Source of the DNA: Rhododendron vialii
Lineage: Eukaryota; Streptophyta; Magnoliopsida; Ericales; Ericaceae
Assembly: GCF_030253575.1 (NCBI RefSeq)
Contig: NC_080560.1
Coordinates: forward strand, 41,525,001-41,589,000
Direction of reading: 5' to 3'
DNA: 64,000 nucleotides
Made by a program: the position numbers and the translations under genes
The notes under the pieces: model-generated
What the model saw: only the letters and a program-made list of their open reading frames with translations
Database searches by the model: none
What the model was told of the DNA's origin: nothing
Shown here: in pieces, positions 56,890 to 64,000 of the stretch
Layout: each line of letters begins with the position of its first letter
Position numbering within the stretch: position 1 is the stretch's first letter

Positions 56890-59182
56890 CGAGAGATTAT
56901 CCAATGCCTTCGGTCATTGCCGTACGGTGCCTCTGGAGTGAACAATATAGGGTGAAAGAATGGGTCTGGGGCACATGGGTGTACTAAATAAATTTTCCAC
57001 TCCCAAAGCAAATCGTAGACTTTCCCATCTTTGCAAAATATTCCAAATCCCGATTAATTAATAAAATCTAAACCCATATTCCGATCCCCCATCTTGGACC
57101 TGTTTTAAATTTTTAATCATCCCAATTCCCATTTCCCACTTCCATTTTCCATTCTGACCCCCCTATGTTTTTACTGTTCATTTTATGGAAGAAAATACTA
57201 GTAGTATGATTTTATTACAGACAATGTTCGATTTTTTTGTATCGGCGATGTTCTTAACTACGTACGAGAGCAACGAGATGAGTGATAAGAGTTCTTATTG
57301 TGAGCCCGAGATAAGACTCACAAAATGGTAAATTGGAGGAGAGTGGAAAGATGAGGGAGAGCTAATCCGATTTGTATCCATCATTTTCAAATTCTGTTTG
57401 CCAAAGTATATAGGTTTGATAACCAGGCTAACCAGTTGAGTGTTGAAGTTTGGTTTCAAAACTTGTCAAGTTTCAAAAATAGGTTAAAGATTAGCTTGTT
57501 TATTTGATTTGAAATGACTTTTAATAAAGCCGAACGGGGTCTGAAACCTTAATGATCTTAAACATGTTTAAGCTCGGTTTAAAATCTATATCTATGCTAT
57601 ATCGTGTTGTACGTAGGGGTTCTTTTCATGAGGATCTCCTTAATGACCTTAATGATCTTAAACACGTTTCATCAACTAAAAATCCTTGAATTTTTAAAGT
57701 ATTTTCAAAAACTATATTAGTGACTAACCTAACCACATACTTAAATCTTGGTTACTAGAGCCAATAAAATTCTACTGGCCAAAAGGAATCCCATGATTTC
57801 TGGGATTTTTTCATAAGAAACCATTGAAAAGTACCTAATTAACATGCAGCCATGCAGGTAGCAGATTCAAGGATGCTTCAAAATTACAGGATTTCAAACC
57901 CTACAAACTCTACTAAACTCCATCACGTGTTCTAACATTAGGCTGTAATTCTATACCAAATCATGAGATCTAATTAAATTGCAACTGCGTCGTAACTTTG
58001 ATTGGACCAATTCCAATTACCGCTAAGGGATTTTTGGACTTTTTTCGTTTTGTCATTATTCAACCTTTTTGGGGTTTATCTTGGATGTTTTCAAAAATAG
58101 TTGGGCAAAAAAAAAAAAATGTTCTGTGTAGAAAATGTGAGGATGTTTTAGGTTTATAAATAGATACTGAGAAAGGAAAACGTTTCGTAGTTATTAAATC
58201 TTATTTGTAAATTTATTAGTTATATATTTTATGAGTGCAACATATTCATGATGATAACAACATCTCATTCTAGACTTCTAGTTCATATAGTATGACAAAT
58301 GAAATTTTAAATTTTTGTAAACTAGCAAAAAAGTTCACTCAGATAATTTGGATTATTTATATCAAAGTTTATACAATTTGGAATTCGGAATCTTCGTATC
58401 GTATCGGCCGGTATGTACCATTTTAATCGAATCCGATACTCTAAAGAAGTAATTATTTCATTTCGCCTCAAATTCCGGTTACTAATGACTAATAAATAAA
58501 CTTTCGATAAATATATCTATTGTTAATCTAAATTTCCTTCTAAGAAATAGATCTATGTTCAATTCCATGCTCAATTTTCTAATGTAGAAAAAGAACACTT
58601 TAACCCGAAAATGGTCTACGATATCTCAACAACCGGTACAGTATTCGGAACCTCGATCTGATCTGCGGGATGACCGACAGCGCAGCGAAGAAACTCCCGA
58701 AAACTTAGCAGTGTGAAAATTAAAGAAATAAATTTTCATGCACTCAGTCAGTCAACCTCCCCCGTATGCCCTCTCTTTCTCAACTCTCCCCATATTCAAA
58801 TCAACCTTCCCCGTATCCAATGTGGAGAGAGAGAGAGAGAGAGAGAGAGAGAAGCGTAGACTTTCACTTGTTTCGAAATCCAAGATATATAATCAATTCG
58901 AAACACATGGTTTCGATCCGCATCTTCGAGCAACAGCCTGTTGCTCTCTTCCCCATTTTCATTTTCCCTCTAAACTCCCACCATTTCCGATTCAGCTCGG
59001 CAAGACGATAGAATACGCTCCAGCAGAGAGTCAGAGAGTTAGATAATTACAGCAGACCAACAACGTTGTTTCATCAACTTGAACCTGAAGCTCGACGCCC
59101 TGAGAAGTAAAGTGCTCGCTCGCGGCCGCGTGAGCTACAGCTCTGGGTCGGGATTTATCAACCTAGCTACATAGACCCGAAA

Positions 59183-60568
59183 ATGCTAGAGCGGTGCTTC
59201 GGGCCTCGGCAGCTATGGCACATCAAGCGAGTCCTCCGTAACGGGAAAGTAACGCTCATCTGCCTGGTGCTAACGATCCTCGTCATCCGCGCCAACATCG
59301 GTGCCGGGAGGTTCGGGACCCCGGAGCAAGACCTCGAAGAGTTCCGCGAGCACTTCTTCCACTCCTCCAGCCGCCGCGTCCTCGAGGAGGCCGCAACAAC
59401 AAGCAATGCCGCTGCTGCCGCTGCCGCCGACACCGCCAACGCCACCGATGCGGCGTCTGAGTACAGCTACGCCAACGCCGACATGACGAAGATTTGGGCG
59501 GACGAAGGCGAGGACGAAAAACCCAAGAGTTACAGCGAGGCTTACACCCTGGGACCCCAGATACTTGACTGGGACGATCAGAGAGCCGAGTGGCTGGAAA
59601 AAAATCCTGATTTTCCCAACTTCGTGGGACCCAACAAGCCTCGGGTCTTGTTGGTTACCGGGTCGTCCCCGAAACCGTGCGAAAACCCGATCGGCGATCA
59701 TTACCTGGTGAAGTCGATCAAGAACAAGATGGATTACGCCAGGGTTCACGGGATCGAGGTGTTCTACAACTTCGCTTTGTTCGACGCGGAAATGACGGGG
59801 TTTTGGGCTAAGCTCCCGTTGATCCGGAAGCTCTTGCTGGCTCACCCGGAGGTAGAGTTCCTGTGGTGGATGGATAGCGATGCCATGTTTACCGATATGG
59901 CGTTCGAGATCCCGTGGGAGAGGTACGAGGATCACAACTTCGTGTTGCACGGATGGGAGGTGATGGTGTACGACTGGCATAGCTGGGTCGGGTTGAACAC
60001 GGGTAGTTTTTTGCTGAGGAACTGTCAGTGGTCGTTGGACATTCTCGACGTTTGGGCTCCCATGGGTCCCAAGGCGGTTCGGGAAGAGGCCGGGAGGTTG
60101 CTCACGCGGGAGCTTAAAGATCGGCCAGTTTTCGAAGCCGATGATCAGTCCGCCATGGTTTATATACTCGCGACGCAGAAGGAGAAGTGGGGTGACAAGG
60201 TGTATATCGAAAGCGAGTACCATTTGCACGGCTACTGGGGCGTTCTGGTCGACAGGTACGAAGAGATGATCGACACTTACCACCCTGGTCTCGGAGACGA
60301 TAGGTGGCCGCTTGTGACTCACTTTGTCGGGTGCAAGCCGTGCGGAAAGTTCGGGGAGTATTCGGTGGAGAGGTGTTTGAAGCAGATGGACCGCGCTTTC
60401 AACTTTGGGGACAATCAGATCCTGCAGATGTACGGGTTTACGCACAAGACGCTCGCGAGTAGGAGGGTGAAGAGAACCAGAAACGAGACAACCAACCCTC
60501 TCGAGATCAAGGATGAGCTTGGTTTGCTTCACTCGGAATTCAAAGCTACTAGGGTGTCGACTCCTTGA
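59183..60568 (+). CDS. XXT: Xyloglucan 6-xylosyltransferase (GT34, XXT1/2-like), upstream copy
   Basis: Single-exon gene for 461 residues. A short cytosolic N-terminus (MLERCFGPRQLWHIKRVLRN) precedes one membrane anchor (about 22-38), making a type II Golgi protein. The stem (about 60-115) holds an Ala-rich insert, residues 74-95. The GT34 domain follows with FVGPNKPRVLLVTGSSPKPC (147-166), the metal-binding DSD at 231-233 in LWWMDSDAMF, EADDQSAMVYILA and THFVGCKPCGKFG. XXTs add xylose from UDP-xylose to the glucan chain of xyloglucan. Compared with the downstream copy, GWNEMVYDQKNWIG is GWEVMVYDWHSWVG here (256-269), and one residue is missing after APMGPK. GC content, mainly at third codon positions, is higher than in its neighbour. 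A GA tract lies in the 5' region at 58828-58852. The frame is intact, so it is probably active or newly specialised. Confidence 0.96.
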   Translation: MLERCFGPRQLWHIKRVLRNGKVTLICLVLTILVIRANIGAGRFGTPEQDLEEFREHFFHSSSRRVLEEAATTSNAAAAAAADTANATDAASEYSYANADMTKIWADEGEDEKPKSYSEAYTLGPQILDWDDQRAEWLEKNPDFPNFVGPNKPRVLLVTGSSPKPCENPIGDHYLVKSIKNKMDYARVHGIEVFYNFALFDAEMTGFWAKLPLIRKLLLAHPEVEFLWWMDSDAMFTDMAFEIPWERYEDHNFVLHGWEVMVYDWHSWVGLNTGSFLLRNCQWSLDILDVWAPMGPKAVREEAGRLLTRELKDRPVFEADDQSAMVYILATQKEKWGDKVYIESEYHLHGYWGVLVDRYEEMIDTYHPGLGDDRWPLVTHFVGCKPCGKFGEYSVERCLKQMDRAFNFGDNQILQMYGFTHKTLASRRVKRTRNETTNPLEIKDELGLLHSEFKATRVSTP

Positions 60569-62303
60569 AGGAAAAATGGAGGTATTGCTACATCGAAATC
60601 AACATAGAGGTGCCTTTACACTATATCCCAATTCTTTGTTCTCAGTTTTTTGAGTTGTATGCATGTTCTTTTGTAGTACTTTGGTACTATTTGTATTACT
60701 CGTTTATATCATTCCCTTTGATCAGTCTTTAAAATTTACTTTGATTTTGAATGGAAAGCAAATTCTAATGTTTAGAAATCGTTAAAATTAGAGCATTCGA
60801 TATGGATAGATTTCGGAAATCAAGTTGTTCTTTCAATTTTTGATGTCCTTATTGCTGCTCTTTTTTTGAACTCTGATATCTAGACCGTCCATTTCGACAA
60901 TGAACGGCTCAGATTTCATCTTTCTATTTTGATTATACCATCGACATGGATTCATGGCTTTACACACGTGGTACTGCTCATGCTCATTGATATGTGTTCG
61001 TTACTACGATAGTAATATTCTAACAGGTGGTGCACATAGAAAATAATCATAAACCAAGTCCATGATGTGGGTGCTAAACTTCATTAAAATTTTATTACTA
61101 TGAACTACTGAGAAATAACATACGAGTGACCGTTTGTGCACATAGAACGCACATTTAAAACATAAATCCGAACACAATCGTGTCGAAAACCGTTAGATGT
61201 ACGAAGATTAACATGCATCTAACGGTTGCCGATACGATTATGTCCGGAGTTGTGTTTTAAAGATATGTTCTTAAACTTTCGAATATCATGAATTCAAAGT
61301 TATTCAAAATATGCAAAATGCATGTACATATTCAATTTTACGTGTGTGTCATAGACTCCCATTGACACACACGTATCTATATATATCTATATATGTGTGT
61401 GTGAATAATCCTTTTTGGATTCAAATCATTTCCGGTCCATATTTTGGACTTGGACCGGAGGAAACAATCCAAATCTATATCATCAATTAGAAAAATCAAT
61501 AGTTTAAATCTGCTAAAAACTCTTTGCATGAAAAATTCAATTCTTCCTGCAGCGAAGAGTCTTTGACTAGATCCGAACCATTGGTTGCAATATTGGACCG
61601 CTCAAATTATGACTATCTTCTCCAATCCAAAACATAGACCGAAAATGATTCACTTCTCTTTTTAACCCACTGCCACCAATACAAATGGGCAAAGTTGTCA
61701 TTAACCAAGTTTTTGTTTTTTGCTATGATGTCATGCCTCTCATATACGATGTTTTATTTCATCATGGTTGTCACATTCTTTTTGATTACTGCTGGCCTAA
61801 AGTGCCATCCATTTTTTCAAAGCCTATTGATAATAACCCCTTAACCAATTTTTTGATTGATTATTTAGTCCAGAATTATCGAGAGGGACACTGGAGATTA
61901 TACTATTACTCGTGTATTTTCAATAAGAAAATAAATAAAATAATTTCGTGTCGGAACAAATACACCCATCACTCTCTCTCTCTCCACCGACGCTCATGAG
62001 AGAGAATTCCCAACTGACACAAAAAAATTCTCCACAGCAAACTGGCAAAGCGTAGACTTTCCCCCAAATCATTGATCAATTTTTAGAAACCAATATTCCA
62101 AATTCCCGTCTCCCAGCTGTTTCCCTATTCCCCAATGCCAATTTCCCACCAATTTCCCACCCCAAACCCTAACTCCCTATCCCCAATTGCTTCGATTTTC
62201 AGCTGGGTATCATCAATCTGACGCAATTGAACCCAAACCCTAGTCCGAGTTTCGATATTTTTTTTCCGTTTACGAGCTCAACACCTTTGATTCAGCTCCC
62301 AAA
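60569..62303. other. Spacer between the tandem XXT genes
   Basis: The first part is the 3' UTR, which matches the second gene's 3' UTR (GAGGTGCCTTTACACTAT, TTGAGTTGTATGCAT). A foldback lies at 61148-61262. The frame at 61685-61999 is not protein-like. From about 62000 the leader of the second gene begins. Confidence 0.6.
61148..61262. repeat. Foldback repeat between the XXT genes
   Basis: TTAAAACATAAATCCGAACA and AACCGTTAGATG on the left pair with CATCTAACGGTT and GTCCGGAGTTGTGTTTTAA on the right. Likely a small MITE; target duplication not seen. Confidence 0.7.
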
Positions 62304-63644
62304 ATGCTAGACCGGTGCTTAGGCTCGCGCAAGCTGTGGAAGATCAAGCGACTCCTCCGTAACGGGAAGTTAACGCTCCTCTGCCTGGTCCTGACGGTGA
62401 TCGTCATCCGCGGCAACCTCGGCGCCGGAAAATTCGGCACGCCTCAGCAGGACCTCATCGAGATCCGCCAGCACTTCTACTCCGGCGGCCGCCGCTCCGA
62501 ACCCCGCCGCGTCCTCGAGGAAGCCGTGACGGAGAACAACTACGCCACGTTCGACATGGCCAAGATCTTGGTCGACGAAGGTGAGGACGAAAAGAAACGT
62601 GATCCAAACAAGCCTTATAGCTTGGGTCCCAAGATATCTGATTGGGACGAGCAAAGAGCTGAATGGCTCGCGAAAAACCCTAGTTTCCCTAACTTCGTGG
62701 GGCCCAATAAGCCTAGGGTTTTGCTAGTTACCGGGTCGTCGCCGAAACCGTGTGAAAACCCGGTTGGCGATCATTACCTGTTGAAGTCGATTAAGAACAA
62801 GATTGATTACTGTAGGGTACATGGGATTGAGGTGTTTTATAACTTCGCTTTGTTCGATGCGGAGATGGCTGGGTTTTGGGCTAAGCTCCCATTGATCCGG
62901 AAGCTCTTGTTGTCTCACCCGGAGGTCGAGTTTTTGTGGTGGATGGATAGTGACGCCATGTTCACCGATATGGCGTTTGAGGTCCCGTGGCAGAGGTACA
63001 AGGATCACAATTTTGTGTTGCACGGGTGGAATGAGATGGTTTACGATCAGAAGAATTGGATCGGGTTGAACACGGGTAGCTTCTTGCTGAGGAATTGTCA
63101 GTGGTCTTTGGACATTCTTGATGTTTGGGCTCCGATGGGTCCCAAAGGGAAAGTTAGAGAAGAGGCTGGAAAGTTACTCACTAAGGAACTTAAAGATAGG
63201 CCGGTTTTTGAAGCTGATGATCAGTCTGCTATGGTTTATATACTCGCAACCCAGAGGGAAATGTGGGGGAAAAAGGTTTATCTTGAGAGTGCTTATTATT
63301 TGCACGGTTATTGGGGTATTTTGGTCGATAGGTACGAAGAGATGATTGAGACTTACCATCCAGGTCTTGGGGATCATAGGTGGCCGCTTGTGACTCACTT
63401 TGTCGGGTGCAAGCCGTGTGGGAAGTTTGGTGATTATCCGGTGGAGAGGTGTTTGAAGCAGATGGATCGTGCTTTCAACTTTGGGGACAATCAGATTTTG
63501 CAAATGTATGGGTTTACGCACAAGTCGCTTGCTAGTAGGAGGGTGAAGAGAACCAGAAATGAGACGAGCAACCCTCTTGAGGTTAAGGATGAGCTTGGTT
63601 TGCTTCACCCTGCATTTAAAGCTGTTAAAGTTGCGTCCTCTTGA
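62304..63644 (+). CDS. XXT: Xyloglucan 6-xylosyltransferase (GT34, XXT1/2-like), downstream copy
   Basis: Single-exon gene for 446 residues, the more conserved of the tandem pair. A type II anchor lies at about 22-38. The stem is short (GGRRSEPRRVLEEAVTENNY), followed by KILVDEGEDEKKRDPNKPYS, close to Arabidopsis XXT2. Catalytic-domain marks are FVGPNKPRVLLVTGSSPKPC (131-150), DSD at 215-217, GWNEMVYDQKNWIGLNTGSF and APMGPKGKVREEAG. The C-terminal sequon is NETS. XXT1/XXT2 work as Golgi complexes that start xylosylation of cell-wall xyloglucan; this copy looks like the ancestral form. Matching 3' UTR blocks with the first copy show that the duplication included at least about 250 bases past the stop. 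The start ATG is the first in a CT-rich leader with AAACCCTA repeats. No defect is seen. Confidence 0.97.
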   Translation: MLDRCLGSRKLWKIKRLLRNGKLTLLCLVLTVIVIRGNLGAGKFGTPQQDLIEIRQHFYSGGRRSEPRRVLEEAVTENNYATFDMAKILVDEGEDEKKRDPNKPYSLGPKISDWDEQRAEWLAKNPSFPNFVGPNKPRVLLVTGSSPKPCENPVGDHYLLKSIKNKIDYCRVHGIEVFYNFALFDAEMAGFWAKLPLIRKLLLSHPEVEFLWWMDSDAMFTDMAFEVPWQRYKDHNFVLHGWNEMVYDQKNWIGLNTGSFLLRNCQWSLDILDVWAPMGPKGKVREEAGKLLTKELKDRPVFEADDQSAMVYILATQREMWGKKVYLESAYYLHGYWGILVDRYEEMIETYHPGLGDHRWPLVTHFVGCKPCGKFGDYPVERCLKQMDRAFNFGDNQILQMYGFTHKSLASRRVKRTRNETSNPLEVKDELGLLHPAFKAVKVASS

Positions 63645-64000
63645 GGGCAAATGGAGGTGGTATGTCTAAATCAAGATGGAGGTGCCTTTACACTATTACG
63701 ATTCTTTGTTCGCTTTCTGAGTTGTATGCATTTTCTTTTGTATTTTGGTGATATTTGAAACTTGTGGTACGTCTGGTTGCTGTATTACTCGTTTATCTCG
63801 ATCCCTATGGTGTTGCTACTTACCAGTCTTTAAATTACATTGATTTTGAATAGAAAGCAAAGTCTAATTTGTGCTATGTTCTCCAAAGTGCACCTTATTG
63901 ACTAGTGATACAGTTTTCTATGGCAAAGTCCTTCATACTCATATTAGCCTTTCTTTTTATCATGGTCGTGACTCAGGTAGCTTTCTTTTGTGGGCGATTG
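63645..64000 (+). other. 3' UTR and flank of the second XXT gene
   Basis: Contains the shared GGAGGTGCCTTTACACTATT and GATTTTGAATAGAAAGCAAA blocks. No further gene begins before the window ends. Confidence 0.7.

Noticed and set aside
59270-60532. Long open frame of 420 codons on the minus strand across the first XXT gene
   Set aside because: It is the antisense shadow of a GC-rich coding region; the plus-strand GT34 protein explains the sequence fully.
61685-61999. 104-codon frame between the XXT genes
   Set aside because: No family resemblance, AT-rich random composition, and it overlaps a leader-like CT region.
1-64000. CRISPR array, bacterial operon or organelle insert
   Set aside because: No regularly spaced identical repeats with unique spacers, no bacterial-type gene clusters, and no chloroplast or mitochondrial genes were recognised.

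Overview
The window is nuclear DNA of a flowering plant. It shows GT-AG introns, long (CT/GA)n microsatellites, many MITEs and tRNA-derived SINEs, and plant-only gene families (VAMP72, HIPP, FPF1, xyloglucan xylosyltransferase). Protein style and AT-rich intergenic DNA suit a woody eudicot, possibly an asterid, but the species cannot be settled from this sequence. I found no CRISPR array, tRNA gene, rRNA gene or organellar insert.

Ten host genes can be supported. From left to right they are: FPF1-like (2661-2966, +); VAMP724-type R-SNARE (14301-19442, -, 5 exons); an unnamed conserved 147-residue coiled-coil protein (22844-25646, +, 7 exons); HIPP-type isoprenylated metal-binding protein (28817-30708, +, 3 exons); PP2C 40-like phosphatase (34021-36723, -, 3 coding exons); ribosomal protein eS21 (41350-43309, -, 3 coding exons); heat shock factor-binding protein (45681-49426, -, 5 coding exons, with an AT-AC U12-type intron and a 24-base micro-exon); TSPO-like membrane protein (51680-52150, +); and a tandem pair of xyloglucan 6-xylosyltransferases (59183-60568 and 62304-63644, +). 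Splice joins were worked out by hand from reading frame, splice sites and remembered family sequences.

The space between genes is mostly small non-autonomous elements. These include foldback MITEs of several kinds (Harbinger/Tourist-like with TAA or TTA duplications, one Stowaway-like, one hAT-like with an 8-bp duplication, one Mutator-like with a 9-bp duplication), several SINEs of at least four families, L1-type 3' tails, one miniature LTR element (TRIM) and one possible LTR remnant. There is also a G-rich minisatellite near 9.7-10.2 kb and several exact or near-exact short tandem duplications.

The genes do not form a pathway. The tandem xylosyltransferases are the only related pair; both would act in the Golgi on hemicellulose. 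A shared trait is a pyrimidine (CT)n tract in the 5' leader or just upstream of several genes. I did not find a clearly new multi-gene system. The most unusual points are the splicing layout of the HSBP gene, the divergent first xylosyltransferase copy, repeats carrying decoy splice acceptors inside introns, and an snRNA-type promoter motif inside a TRIM repeat.
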